Assembly: GCF_019511445.1 (NCBI RefSeq)
Contig: NZ_JAEUAN010000006.1
Location: 1-64,000 of the forward strand
Length of the DNA: 64,000 nucleotides
Direction of reading: 5' to 3'
Source: Aliirhizobium wenxiniae
Lineage (GTDB): Bacteria; Pseudomonadota; Alphaproteobacteria; Rhizobiales; Rhizobiaceae
The notes under the pieces are model-generated. The model was not told the DNA's origin, searched no databases, and saw nothing but the letters and a program-made list of their open reading frames with translations. The position numbers were made by a program, and so were the translations under genes. This document shows positions 1 to 8,738 of the stretch, piece after piece (within the stretch, counting starts at the first letter, position 1; the number at the start of each line of letters is the position of its first letter).

Positions 1-186
1 ACCACGTTTCTCTTTCTTCTCATATTCAATTGTCAAAGAACCGACGCCCCCAAGCCCTAAAGCCCGAAAACGTCACAAAACCAAGAGACCTAACCGGAGC
101 CCGGTCCCAATCAGCATCCGCCAATCTGTCGTGGTTTCTTCAGAACGAAGGACATCGTCGCTAGCAGCGCCGCCGCCCTCGTCAGT
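1..186 (-). promoter_or_regulatory. rRNA operon leader with antitermination-like region
   Basis: Read on the minus strand, positions 50-1 carry a box GTTCTTTGACAATT followed by a purine-rich tract (GAGAAGAAAGAGAAACGTGG). I recognise this as the kind of leader found before rhizobial 16S rRNA, where a TTCTTTGACA-type element and boxA-like sequence load the antitermination complex. It lies downstream of the strong minus-strand promoter at 194-222. No open reading frame fits. The 16S gene itself is not in the window and should begin just left of position 1. The rRNA assignment rests on remembered similarity plus promoter logic. Confidence 0.7.
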
Positions 187-193
187 GAGCGGG

Positions 194-250
194 TTATAAA
201 TCCGACAACAGCAAGGAGTCAACAGCGGTTTTTAAAAAAATGTCATTTTT
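194..250 (-). promoter_or_regulatory. Strong sigma-70 promoter with UP element, probable rrn promoter
   Basis: On the minus strand there is a -35 hexamer TTGACT (plus positions 217-222), a 17-bp spacer, and a -10 hexamer TTATAA (194-199). Immediately upstream, about 228-250, lies an A/T tract (TTTTTAAAAAAATG on the plus strand) in the place of an UP element. This combination is typical of ribosomal RNA promoters and points transcription left, out of the window. The first transcribed bases would be near 186-188. Confidence 0.75.
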
Positions 251-434
251 CTCCAATGCGATGCGAGGAGATGTTTGTGGCTTAAATTGAAGGCAATGCA
301 TAGATTTTCAGCAGGCCAAACGACAGCCGCTGCTGACTGGAGTGTTGGCCGCTGCTATGTCATTGCGGACATCCGCCACCGCAGAAGATCCCCTGAACGA
401 TAGACACAGGTAAAGACACTGGAATCTCATCAAT

Positions 435-2924
435 ATGGAAACAAGGTCCCTAAAGGATAGTGTGCAGGATGCCGTGAATGCGACACTGCCTATAATGGAA
501 GTCCTGAGCGACCTGACGTCGACCCTTGGTCAAAATGTGCGCGCAGTCCTTTCCGCGCCACCGGGCGCGGGAAAGACCACGATGGTACCGCTTGCGCTGA
601 TCAAGGAGCCCTGGTGTTCGGGCAAGGTCATCCTGCTCGAACCACGTCGGCTGGCGGCGCGCGCGGCGGCATCGCGCATGGCTGCGCTTAAAGGAGAGCC
701 TGTCGGGCAGACGGTCGGTTACCGGATGCGACTCGATACCCGCGTTTCACAGGCAACAAGGATAGAGGTCGTCACCGAAGGGGTGTTTTCCCGCATGATC
801 CTGGAGGATCCAGAGCTTGCCGGCGTCTCTGCTGTCATCTTCGACGAATTCCATGAACGCTCGCTCGATGCCGATTTCGGACTGGCGCTGGCGCTCGACG
901 CACAATCGGGGCTTCGTGAAGACCTGCGTATCGTGGTGATGTCGGCAACGCTCGATACGGATCGGATCGCCACGCTGCTTGGCGATGCGCCAGTGATCAA
1001 GAGTGAGGGGCGTAGTTTCCCGGTCGAAATCCTTTATCATGAGAAAGGCCAGCAGGAGCGGATCGAAGACGCGGTCACCCGCGCAATCGAAAACTCGCAT
1101 CGCGACGAAGGTGGCTCCATTCTGGCTTTCCTGCCGGGACAGGCGGAAATCCGACGGGTAGCCGAGCGGCTGCAGGGCCGGTTCGACGGCAAGACCGTGA
1201 TCGCACCGCTCTACGGCAACCTGACGCAGCAGGAGCAGGATCTCGCGATCAAGCCGGCGGCGCCGGGGATGCGCAAGATCGTGCTTGCCACATCGATCGC
1301 CGAGACATCGATCACGATCGACGGGGTGCGGATCGTGATCGATAGCGGATTGCAGCGTCTGCCGGTCTTCGAACCTTCCACAGGGATAACCCGGCTGGAG
1401 ACAGTGCGGGTATCGCAGGCTTCCGCCGACCAGCGGGCCGGCCGCGCCGGGCGAACCGCGCCTGGTATCGCGATCCGGCTGTGGCACTCCGGGCAGACCG
1501 CCGCGCTGCCGGCCTTCACACCGCCACAGATCCTGGCGAGCGATCTTGCAGGTCTCGTGCTGGATCTTTCCCATTGGGGCGTGACGGATCCGGCTACACT
1601 CCCCTTTCTGGACCCGCCGCCCGGGCCGGCATTTGCCGAAGCCAAAGCTCTCCTTGTTCTGCTCGGCGCGTTAAACGATGACGGCCGCCTGACACCAAAA
1701 GGTCAGGTCATTCGCCAGCTGGCGTTGCCACCCCGGCTGGCGGCCATGGTTATCCGCGCGGACGAGGACGGTCGGGGACGCGAGGCGAGCCTGCTTGCCG
1801 TACTTCTGACTGAGCAGGGACTTGGCGGAAACGACATCGATCTGGATGAACGCCTGCGCCGTTTTCGCGCTGATCGCAGCGAGCGAGCCCAAGCCAGCCG
1901 CGGACTTGCCAAGAGAATTGCCGACAGCTTGCCGAACACGGCAGGCCAGGAGCCGGGCGGATCGGCCGGCGAGCTACTTCTTCACGCCTATCCCGACCGG
2001 ATCGCGTTACAGCGTGGCGGCAAGGGACGGTTCGTCATGGCCAATGGCCGGGGGGCGGAGCTGCCGGAAACCGAACGGCTGGCAGGAGCCTCGATGCTGG
2101 TGATTGCCGACGTGACCGGGCAGGCAGCGCGGCCACGCATTCTCGGCGCGGCAGAAATCTCGCGCGCACAGGTGGAAGAAGAGTTGCGCGGGGCAATCCA
2201 GTCCACCGAGGAGTGCTTTTTCGATCCGGCAAGCCGCCAGGTGCGCGCACGGCAGATCACCCGGCTTGGGGCAATCATATTTGCCGAGAAACCATTGCCG
2301 AAGCCAACAGGGGAACAGGCGGCACGGGCATTGGCAGATGGCGTGCGACAGTTCGGGCTGCAAAGCCTGCCATTTTCAAAGGAAGCACTGCAATTTAAGG
2401 AAAGGCTGGGTTTCCTTCACCGTTCGCTCGGCGAGCCGTGGCCGGATGTCAGCGACGATGCACTTATCGCCCGCCTCGATGACTGGTTCGTCCCCTATCA
2501 GGGAAACGCATCCGCACTTGCCTCGATATCGGCGTCGAGCCTTTCCGATGGCCTACGCTCGCTCGTGCCGCATGAGCTCATACACAGCATGAACCGGCTC
2601 GCGCCGACGCATTTCGAGGCGCCGACCGGTCAGCGGCATCCCATTCACTATGACGGTGAAGAACCGACATTGACGATCCGCGTTCAGGAACTGTTCGGCC
2701 TCAAAGCCCATCCGGCGATTGCGAACGGCAAGCTGCCGCTTCTTCTGGAATTGACGTCGCCGGCACACCGGCCGATCCAGACGACGCGTGACCTGCCGGG
2801 TTTCTGGTCAGGATCCTGGAAGGACGTGCGAGCGGAGATGCGCGGCCGATATCCCCGACATCCGTGGCCGGAAAATCCGGTCGATGCCGATCCGACAACC
2901 CGCGCGAAACCAAGAGGCACGTGA
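435..2924 (+). CDS. hrpB: ATP-dependent helicase HrpB (DEAH box)
   Basis: A DEAH-family superfamily 2 helicase of the HrpB type; the physiological substrate is poorly defined in bacteria. Visible motifs are Walker A APPGAGKTT (residues 41-49), DEFH (137-140), SAT (170-172), the motif V-like AETSITIDGV, and motif VI QRAGRAGR. The C-terminal third carries the HrpB-specific domain, ending in a GRYPRHPWPENP-type tail. Length of 829 residues fits the family. The 435 ATG has no clear ribosome binding site; an in-frame ATG at 495 (Met21) would match the usual N-terminus of the family better, so the start is uncertain. It is transcribed away from the rRNA promoter. Confidence 0.93.
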   Translation: METRSLKDSVQDAVNATLPIMEVLSDLTSTLGQNVRAVLSAPPGAGKTTMVPLALIKEPWCSGKVILLEPRRLAARAAASRMAALKGEPVGQTVGYRMRLDTRVSQATRIEVVTEGVFSRMILEDPELAGVSAVIFDEFHERSLDADFGLALALDAQSGLREDLRIVVMSATLDTDRIATLLGDAPVIKSEGRSFPVEILYHEKGQQERIEDAVTRAIENSHRDEGGSILAFLPGQAEIRRVAERLQGRFDGKTVIAPLYGNLTQQEQDLAIKPAAPGMRKIVLATSIAETSITIDGVRIVIDSGLQRLPVFEPSTGITRLETVRVSQASADQRAGRAGRTAPGIAIRLWHSGQTAALPAFTPPQILASDLAGLVLDLSHWGVTDPATLPFLDPPPGPAFAEAKALLVLLGALNDDGRLTPKGQVIRQLALPPRLAAMVIRADEDGRGREASLLAVLLTEQGLGGNDIDLDERLRRFRADRSERAQASRGLAKRIADSLPNTAGQEPGGSAGELLLHAYPDRIALQRGGKGRFVMANGRGAELPETERLAGASMLVIADVTGQAARPRILGAAEISRAQVEEELRGAIQSTEECFFDPASRQVRARQITRLGAIIFAEKPLPKPTGEQAARALADGVRQFGLQSLPFSKEALQFKERLGFLHRSLGEPWPDVSDDALIARLDDWFVPYQGNASALASISASSLSDGLRSLVPHELIHSMNRLAPTHFEAPTGQRHPIHYDGEEPTLTIRVQELFGLKAHPAIANGKLPLLLELTSPAHRPIQTTRDLPGFWSGSWKDVRAEMRGRYPRHPWPENPVDADPTTRAKPRGT

Positions 2925-2937
2925 CATCCTGTCACGT
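2919..2937. repeat. Short perfect inverted repeat at the hrpB stop
   Basis: ACGTGACA (2919-2926) and TGTCACGT (2930-2937) form 8-bp perfect arms around a 3-base centre, spanning the hrpB stop codon about 57 bp before actS. There is no T-run, so it is a poor intrinsic terminator. It could be an operator for actS or a chance palindrome. Confidence 0.35.
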
Positions 2938-2993
2938 CTTATGGAATACTGAACGGATTTAAGAGTTTTGGTTACATTAAGGCACATGGAATA

Positions 2994-4325
2994 ATGTCCG
3001 AACGAATGTTGCATAACGAAGATATATTGTCGCCACAGGGCGGCGAGATCGGTCACTTGAGCCGCAGCATCCGACTGCAGACACTGGTCAGGTTGAGATG
3101 GCTGGCTGTGGCGGGGCAGACAATCACGGTTGTCATCATCTGGGGCATTATCGGCTTTCCGATGCCGATCGCCGAGGCGACGATCCTGGTCGCGGCCCTG
3201 GCAGTAGCGAACCTCATCCTGTCCGCATGGTTTCCGGCAACGCACCGGCTCGGTCCCAAATCGGCCGTGGCCCTGCTCTGCTTCGACCTTCTGCAGATGG
3301 GTGCGCTGCTGTTCATTACCGGCGGGCTTGGCAATCCATTCGCGCCGCTGATCTGTGTGCCGGTGATCATTGCCTTTGCATCACAACCATTGCGGCATTC
3401 GCTGATATTGCTGGTCTTTGCGCTTGCCTGCACGACGGTGCTGTCGCTCTCCCCCTACCCGGTTCCGTGGTATGAAGGACAGCATCTGCGCATCCAGCCG
3501 ATCATGCAGCTCGGTGTATGGTTCTCGATCGCCTCGATGATGGTGTTTGCGGCTTTTTACGCTTACCGCGTTTCCCATGAGGCTAGCCTGCTTTCGGATG
3601 CTCTTGTGGCAACGGAAATGATTCTGGAGCGGGAAAAACATCTCGGCCAGCTGGATGGCCTTGCGGCAGCGGCTGCCCATGAACTGGGGACACCGCTTGC
3701 CACGATCAGCGTCGTTGCCAAGGAGATGGAGCGCGAACTCGGGAATGACGAGCGTTTCAAGGAAGACGTGCAGCTTTTGCGCAGCCAGAGCGAGCGGTGC
3801 CGCGATATCCTGCGGCGGCTGACCTCACTGCCTGCCGAAGGGGAAGAGCATCTGCGGCGCCTTCCGCTTTCATCGATGATGGAAGAGGTTATCGCTCCGC
3901 ACCGGCAATTCGATATCGACATCAAGCTGGTCAAGAACACCGATGGCGGCCACGAGCCGGTGGGTGCTCGAAACCCCGGAATTCTCTACGGCCTCGGCAA
4001 TCTGATCGAAAACGCGGTCGACTATGCGAAAAACCAGGTGCTCATATCGGTCGACTATGACGACCAGCGGGTGGCAATTACCATCGAGGACGATGGGCCG
4101 GGTTATTCGTCTGTCATCCTCTCGCGGATCGGGGAGCCCTATATGACATCCCGGACACGCGAGCGCAGCGAACATGCCGGTGGCCTGGGCCTGGGGCTTT
4201 TCATCGCCAAAACCCTGCTCGAGCGTTCCGGCGCGTCGATCCGCTTCAGCAATCGCGGCGACGGCCAGGCCGGTGCGCGCATTCGAATTGAATGGCCTAG
4301 ATCAATTATGGACAGGCCAATTTGA
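2994..4325 (+). CDS. actS: Redox sensor histidine kinase ActS/RegB
   Basis: Membrane sensor kinase of the RegB/PrrB/ActS family, which phosphorylates the response regulator encoded next to it and controls redox, nitrogen, carbon-fixation and acid-tolerance genes in alphaproteobacteria. The N-terminal ~190 residues are hydrophobic, with several membrane segments and the conserved quinone-site motif GGLGNPF (110-116). The H-box is AAAAHELGTPLATI with phospho-acceptor His229. Cys269, in SQSERCRDIL, sits where the redox-active cysteine of RegB lies. N and G boxes (NLIENAVDYA, GLGLGLFIAKTL) complete the ATPase domain. Length of 443 is normal. It lies 64 bp upstream of actR and is probably co-transcribed. 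Confidence 0.93.
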   Translation: MSERMLHNEDILSPQGGEIGHLSRSIRLQTLVRLRWLAVAGQTITVVIIWGIIGFPMPIAEATILVAALAVANLILSAWFPATHRLGPKSAVALLCFDLLQMGALLFITGGLGNPFAPLICVPVIIAFASQPLRHSLILLVFALACTTVLSLSPYPVPWYEGQHLRIQPIMQLGVWFSIASMMVFAAFYAYRVSHEASLLSDALVATEMILEREKHLGQLDGLAAAAAHELGTPLATISVVAKEMERELGNDERFKEDVQLLRSQSERCRDILRRLTSLPAEGEEHLRRLPLSSMMEEVIAPHRQFDIDIKLVKNTDGGHEPVGARNPGILYGLGNLIENAVDYAKNQVLISVDYDDQRVAITIEDDGPGYSSVILSRIGEPYMTSRTRERSEHAGGLGLGLFIAKTLLERSGASIRFSNRGDGQAGARIRIEWPRSIMDRPI

Positions 4326-4388
4326 TCTAGCTCCAATTTTATTGCGTTCTATATGATAATTGGGATCCATCGATCCCGGAGAATGAAG

Positions 4389-4964
4389 ATGGAAACAACA
4401 CTGCCGCAATCCAATCCTCAGAACGAGGATTACATTGGTTCCGACCCTTCGCTGTTGATCGTTGACGATGACGGGCCGTTTTTGCGCCGTCTGGCACGCG
4501 CCATGGAAACCCGCGGCTTTGCCGTGGAGGCGGCAGAAACGGTTGCCGAAGGCATCGCGAAAGTGCGCCAGAAGGCGCCGAAATATGCTGTCGTCGACCT
4601 TCGCCTGGGCGATGGTAACGGTCTCGACGTCATCGAGACAATCCGGCAGTTTCGTCAGGATACCCGCGTCATCGTGTTGACCGGCTACGGAAACATCGCG
4701 ACTGCCGTAACCGCGGTCAAGCTTGGCGCCGTCGACTATCTTTCAAAGCCTGCCGATGCCGACGACGTGTTCAATGCGTTGACGCAGCGCCCCGGGGAAA
4801 AGGCCGACCTGCCGGAAAACCCGATGTCTGCGGATCGCGTGCGTTGGGAACATATCCAGCGCGTTTACGAAATGTGCGAACGCAATGTTTCGGAAACGGC
4901 AAGACGGCTGAACATGCATCGCCGTACGTTGCAGCGTATTCTCGCCAAGCGGGCGCCTAAATAA
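4389..4964 (+). CDS. actR: Response regulator ActR/RegA
   Basis: Partner of ActS. The receiver domain starts SLLIVDDD, with the phosphorylated Asp at residue 70 (VVDLRLGDGNG) and the switch Thr/Lys motifs LTGYG and YLSKPAD. A Pro-rich linker (LPENPMSADRVRWEHIQ) leads to a Fis-like helix-turn-helix (NVSETARRLNMHRRTLQRILAKR), the hallmark of RegA/ActR. I chose the ATG at 4389 because GGAG lies seven bases upstream; the longer frame from 4353 and the ATG at 4383 are worse placed. This gives 191 residues, close to the family size. Confidence 0.93.
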   Translation: METTLPQSNPQNEDYIGSDPSLLIVDDDGPFLRRLARAMETRGFAVEAAETVAEGIAKVRQKAPKYAVVDLRLGDGNGLDVIETIRQFRQDTRVIVLTGYGNIATAVTAVKLGAVDYLSKPADADDVFNALTQRPGEKADLPENPMSADRVRWEHIQRVYEMCERNVSETARRLNMHRRTLQRILAKRAPK

Positions 4965-4977
4965 GGCGCCCGCTTGG
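4945..4977 (+). terminator. Long hairpin overlapping the actR stop
   Basis: A perfect 13-bp inverted repeat, CCAAGCGGGCGCC (4945-4957) and GGCGCCCGCTTGG (4965-4977), with a 7-base loop that holds the actR stop codon. The stem is strong, but no U-run follows, so it may act as an RNA 3-prime stabiliser or a Rho-assisted terminator. It lies before the convergent mmcB gene. Confidence 0.6.
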
Positions 4978-5034
4978 AGTTTGGACTTCAGGCCATTTTA
5001 GATTGAAGCGGTTCCCGCCTGTTGCGGGACCTAG

Positions 5035-5523
5035 CTACACGTCGTCAAAGCTCTTTCCGGTCGCCCACTCCGCCATCATCAGGCGGTGCGCCGCGGCGCG
5101 CGAAAAACCAAGCATCAGCGACTTGCGCGTTGCCGGAGCGAGCTTGTGTTCGGGTGCGGCGCGTAGGAGATGTGCACCGTAGCCGTCCGATAAAAGCAGA
5201 CCGCAATCTTCCGGGAAGATTTCGAGCGGGACATCCTGGTGCGTGGCAAACAGAAGCCGGTCACAATAGGCGCGATAATCCGGCCACTTGCAGTCGATAC
5301 GAAAATCCTCGATCGACGTCTTTATCTCGACAATCCAGATTTCTCCCTTGTCCGACACGGTGATCAGGTCGGCACGGCGGCCATTGGGCAATACGAATTC
5401 GGGCAAAACCGCATGCCGCATATCGTGCAGCAGGATCTGCACGCCCTTGCGGACCATCATCGCACGAACCGATTGGCGTCCGTCGATCAGGGGATTGTCG
5501 TTCACGACATTCAATATCGTCAT
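5035..5523 (-). CDS. mmcB: MmcB-family DNA repair protein (putative PD-(D/E)XK nuclease)
   Basis: I recognise this as the small alphaproteobacterial MmcB/COG5321 protein, linked in Caulobacter to mitomycin C resistance. The fold is suggested by a PD-(D/E)XK-like signature: Asp52 in RRADLITV and Glu66-x-Lys68 in IVEIKTS. The start was set at 5523 because AAGGA lies seven bases upstream on the minus strand; an extension to 5640 has no support. This gives 162 residues. It faces actR convergently and the L,D-transpeptidase gene divergently. The nuclease role is inferred from motif and family. Confidence 0.75.
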   Translation of the reverse strand: MTILNVVNDNPLIDGRQSVRAMMVRKGVQILLHDMRHAVLPEFVLPNGRRADLITVSDKGEIWIVEIKTSIEDFRIDCKWPDYRAYCDRLLFATHQDVPLEIFPEDCGLLLSDGYGAHLLRAAPEHKLAPATRKSLMLGFSRAAAHRLMMAEWATGKSFDDV

Positions 5524-5711
5524 GCCTTGTTCCTTAGCCATTATAGCTTGGCAGCATTGTGAATGTTGCAAAAAGACAATGGCCTTTTCAATTCGACTGA
5601 TGCCGACGCGCTGAGCGGATGCGCAACTTGCCAAGCGCAATCGAATGGAAAATAACGGTTTCGACGGCGGCTTGACGCCATTTCAATCGATCGTTTCACC
5701 AAGAGATATCC

Positions 5712-6398
5712 ATGCGCTTTCGCAACAGCATGCTCGCACTCGGCCTGTTGGCAACCGCTGCCCTGGCCGGCTGCTCGACCACGTCCGAAACAGCCAAAAT
5801 CGACACAGGCAAAACCGACGCACCGGTTCGCGTCGAGACGGCCCAGATCTTCACCGATTCGTATGGTTCGGTAACGGATGCAGGCTATACCCTGCCGGCC
5901 ATTCCGATCAACCGGGTCAAGCAGCAGTTCGTCCGCCAGATCGTGACATACGAGACCACAGAAAAGCCGGGCACGGTTATCGTAAATACGCGCGAGCGCT
6001 TCCTCTATTACATCATGCCGGGCGGCCGTGCGATGCGCTACGGCATCGGCGTCGGCAAGGCGGGCTTTGCATGGTCGGGTACGGCCTATGTTGCCTGGAA
6101 GCAGGAATGGCCAATGTGGCACCCGCCGAAGGAAATGGCGGCTCGCAAACCAGATATCGCCAAGTATGTCGAAAAGGGTATGGGTCCGGGGCTGAACAAT
6201 CCGCTCGGCGCACGCGCCATGTATCTGTTCAACGAAAAGGGCCAGGACACGCTGTTCCGCCTGCATGGCACGCCGGAATGGGCGTCGATCGGAACGGCCG
6301 CTTCCTCCGGCTGCATTCGTCTGATGAACCAGGACGTGATCGACCTCTATAGCCGCGTCCGTCCGGGCAAGGCGACCAAGGTTGTCGTGATCCAGTAA
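5712..6398 (+). CDS. L,D-transpeptidase (YkuD) lipoprotein
   Basis: A YkuD-domain enzyme that would make 3-3 peptidoglycan cross-links or attach proteins to peptidoglycan. A lipoprotein signal is plain: hydrophobic LALGLLATAALAG, then the lipobox with Cys21. The catalytic motif is at the C-terminus, His185 and SSGC(201)IR, matching the HX(14-17)[ST]XGC[IV]R pattern. The total of 228 residues is typical of the small rhizobial family members. It stands alone, with its own terminator at 6420-6454. Rhizobiales that grow from one pole carry many such enzymes; which paralogue this is cannot be told from sequence alone. Confidence 0.9.
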   Translation: MRFRNSMLALGLLATAALAGCSTTSETAKIDTGKTDAPVRVETAQIFTDSYGSVTDAGYTLPAIPINRVKQQFVRQIVTYETTEKPGTVIVNTRERFLYYIMPGGRAMRYGIGVGKAGFAWSGTAYVAWKQEWPMWHPPKEMAARKPDIAKYVEKGMGPGLNNPLGARAMYLFNEKGQDTLFRLHGTPEWASIGTAASSGCIRLMNQDVIDLYSRVRPGKATKVVVIQ

Positions 6399-6419
6399 GG
6401 CGGATCAGACCTGAAACCG

Positions 6420-6454
6420 AAAAAGCCGCCAAGGATTTTCCCGGCGGCTTTTTT
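6420..6454. terminator. Bidirectional intrinsic terminator
   Basis: GCCGCC (6425-6430) pairs with GGCGGC (6443-6448). Flanking A and T runs lie on both sides (AAAA before, TTTTTT after), so it can end both the L,D-transpeptidase transcript and, on the minus strand, the glcB transcript. Confidence 0.85.
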
Positions 6455-6472
6455 GTTGGCGGCTTTTCGGGA

Positions 6473-8644
6473 TCAGCCGGCAAGCTTTGCCTTCAGCTCC
6501 AGCCTGCGGCGGTGCAGAACCGGTTCGGTATAGCCATTCGGCTGTTCGCGGCCCTTGAGCACCAGATCGAGGGCTGCCTGGAAGGCGATCGAGCCGTCGA
6601 AATCCTTCGCCATCGGGACATAGAGCGGATCGCCGGCATTCTGGCCGTCGACCACCTTGGCCATGCGCTTCATCGTCTCGACGATCTGATCTTCGGTGAC
6701 GACCTTGTGGTGCAGCCAGTTGGCCATGTGCTGGGCCGAGATACGCAGAGTGGCGCGGTCTTCCATCAAGCCGACATTGTTGATGTCCGGCACTTTTGAA
6801 CAACCGACACCCTGATCGATCCAGCGCACGACGTAGCCGAGAATACCCTGCGCATTGTTATCGAGTTCGCGCTGGATTTCCTCCTGCGTCCAGTTGGGGC
6901 GCGGCGCGACCGGCACGGATAGAATGTCCGAGAGCTTTGCGCGGGCGCGGCTCTTCAGGCTCTTCTGGACCGCAGCCACATCGACCATGTGATAATGGGT
7001 GGCGTGCAGCGTTGCGGCTGTCGGCGACGGAACCCAGGCGGTGTTGGCGCCGGCCTTAGGGTGGCCGATCTTCTGTTCCAGCATCGCCGCCATCAGGTCC
7101 GGCATGGCCCACATGCCCTTGCCGATCTGGGCATGGCCGGAAAGCCCGCATTCCAGGCCGATATCGACATTCCAGTTCTCATAGGCCGCAATCCAGGACG
7201 CCTGTTTCATGTCGCCCTTGCGGATCATCGGACCGGCTTCCATCGACGTATGGATCTCGTCGCCGGTGCGGTCGAGGAAGCCGGTATTGATGAAGACGAC
7301 CCGGTCTTTTGCAGCGCGGATCGCCTCCTTGAGGTTGACCGTGGTGCGGCGTTCCTCGTCCATGATGCCCATCTTGATGGTGTTTTTCGCCAAGCCGAGC
7401 GCCTGTTCGACGCGAGAAAAGATTTCGGCGGCGAAGGCGACTTCTTCCGGGCCGTGCATCTTGGGCTTGACCACATACATGGAGCCAAGGCGGGAGTTCT
7501 TTTTCCGACCGTTCGGGCCGACATCATGGATGGCAATCAATGCCGTCACCATCGCATCCATGATGCCTTCCGGCACCTCGTTTCCATCGCGATCAAGGAT
7601 GGCCGGATTGGTCATCAGGTGGCCGACATTGCGCACGAGCATCAGCGAACGGCATTTCAGCTCGAAACTCGAGCCATCCGGTGCCGTGTAGTCCAGGTCA
7701 GGATTGAGTTTGCGGGTGAAGCTCTTGCCGCCCTTGGAGACGTCTTCGGTCAGGTCGCCCTTCATCAGGCCGAGCCAGTTGCGGTAGACAACGACCTTGT
7801 CTTCCGCGTCGACCGCGGCAACGGAATCCTCGCAGTCCATGATCGTGGTGATCGCGGATTCAGCCCAGACGTCTGAAATGTTAGCCGGATCATCCCTGCC
7901 GATCGCGGTGGTTGCATCGATCAGGATTTCGACATGGAGATTGTTCTTCTTCAACAGGATCTGCGTTGGAGCAGCCGTGTCTCCGAGATAGCCGGCGAAC
8001 TGGGACGGGTCGGTCAGGCCCGTCACCTCTCCATTGCTCAACGTGACGAACAGGCCGCTCTGTTCGATCTTGAACGAAGCGGCTTCCTTCCAGCTGCCGC
8101 CGGCCAGCGGCGCAGAGCGATCGAGAAAATCGCGCACCCAGGCGATGACTTTCGTACCGCGGACCGGATTGTAACCTTTTCCCTTTTCGGCACCGTCAGC
8201 TTCGGAAATCGCGTCGGTGCCGTAAAGCGCATCATAGAGCGAACCCCAACGGGCGTTTGCCGCATTCAGTGCGTAACGGGCATTCATGACCGGCACGACA
8301 AGCTGCGGCCCTGCGATCTGGGCAATCTCCGGATCGACGTTTTCGGTCGAGACCTGGAAATCGGGGCCTTCGGGCAGAAGATAACCGATCTCCCGTAGGA
8401 AGCTCTCATAGGCCGCCAGATCGGACGGGGCGCCATTGGCCCGATACCAATCATCGATCTTCACCTGAAAGGCATCGCGCCTGGCCAGAAGCTCGCGGTT
8501 CTTCGGCGCCAGGTCGTGGACTATGTTCGAGAACTCCGCAAAAAACCGGTCGGCACCGACGCCCGTATCCGGCAGGGCTTCCTCCACCAGGAACCGATAG
8601 AGCTGTTCGTCAATCTTGAGACCGGCGATATCCTTGCGTGCCAT
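6473..8644 (-). CDS. glcB: Malate synthase G
   Basis: Condenses glyoxylate with acetyl-CoA to malate (glyoxylate bypass and glycolate use). The 723-residue length is that of isoform G, not the ~530-residue isoform A. Recognisable blocks include [18 protein letters not shown], the [14 protein letters not shown] region, [18 protein letters not shown], and the C-terminal [21 protein letters not shown] block with its catalytic neighbourhood. The ATG has a GGGAGAAG ribosome site just upstream on the minus strand. Single-gene transcript flanked by a terminator. No isocitrate lyase gene lies nearby. Confidence 0.95.
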   Translation of the reverse strand: MARKDIAGLKIDEQLYRFLVEEALPDTGVGADRFFAEFSNIVHDLAPKNRELLARRDAFQVKIDDWYRANGAPSDLAAYESFLREIGYLLPEGPDFQVSTENVDPEIAQIAGPQLVVPVMNARYALNAANARWGSLYDALYGTDAISEADGAEKGKGYNPVRGTKVIAWVRDFLDRSAPLAGGSWKEAASFKIEQSGLFVTLSNGEVTGLTDPSQFAGYLGDTAAPTQILLKKNNLHVEILIDATTAIGRDDPANISDVWAESAITTIMDCEDSVAAVDAEDKVVVYRNWLGLMKGDLTEDVSKGGKSFTRKLNPDLDYTAPDGSSFELKCRSLMLVRNVGHLMTNPAILDRDGNEVPEGIMDAMVTALIAIHDVGPNGRKKNSRLGSMYVVKPKMHGPEEVAFAAEIFSRVEQALGLAKNTIKMGIMDEERRTTVNLKEAIRAAKDRVVFINTGFLDRTGDEIHTSMEAGPMIRKGDMKQASWIAAYENWNVDIGLECGLSGHAQIGKGMWAMPDLMAAMLEQKIGHPKAGANTAWVPSPTAATLHATHYHMVDVAAVQKSLKSRARAKLSDILSVPVAPRPNWTQEEIQRELDNNAQGILGYVVRWIDQGVGCSKVPDINNVGLMEDRATLRISAQHMANWLHHKVVTEDQIVETMKRMAKVVDGQNAGDPLYVPMAKDFDGSIAFQAALDLVLKGREQPNGYTEPVLHRRRLELKAKLAG

Positions 8645-8738
8645 ACGGCTTCTCCCTCACATGCTTTTGGTTTTTCGTGTCGTCACTTTGCCCGCGAGAT
8701 ATCCGGTGTCAATGCACCGAAAGCCCAAGGTGGTTCGG

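Noticed and set aside
2914..2928. CACGTG at the hrpB end, and others at 19556 and 32415, as further parS
   Set aside because: They share only the central CACGTG; flanks (AGG..ACAT, GG..TGCT, AT..CCGG) do not resemble parS.
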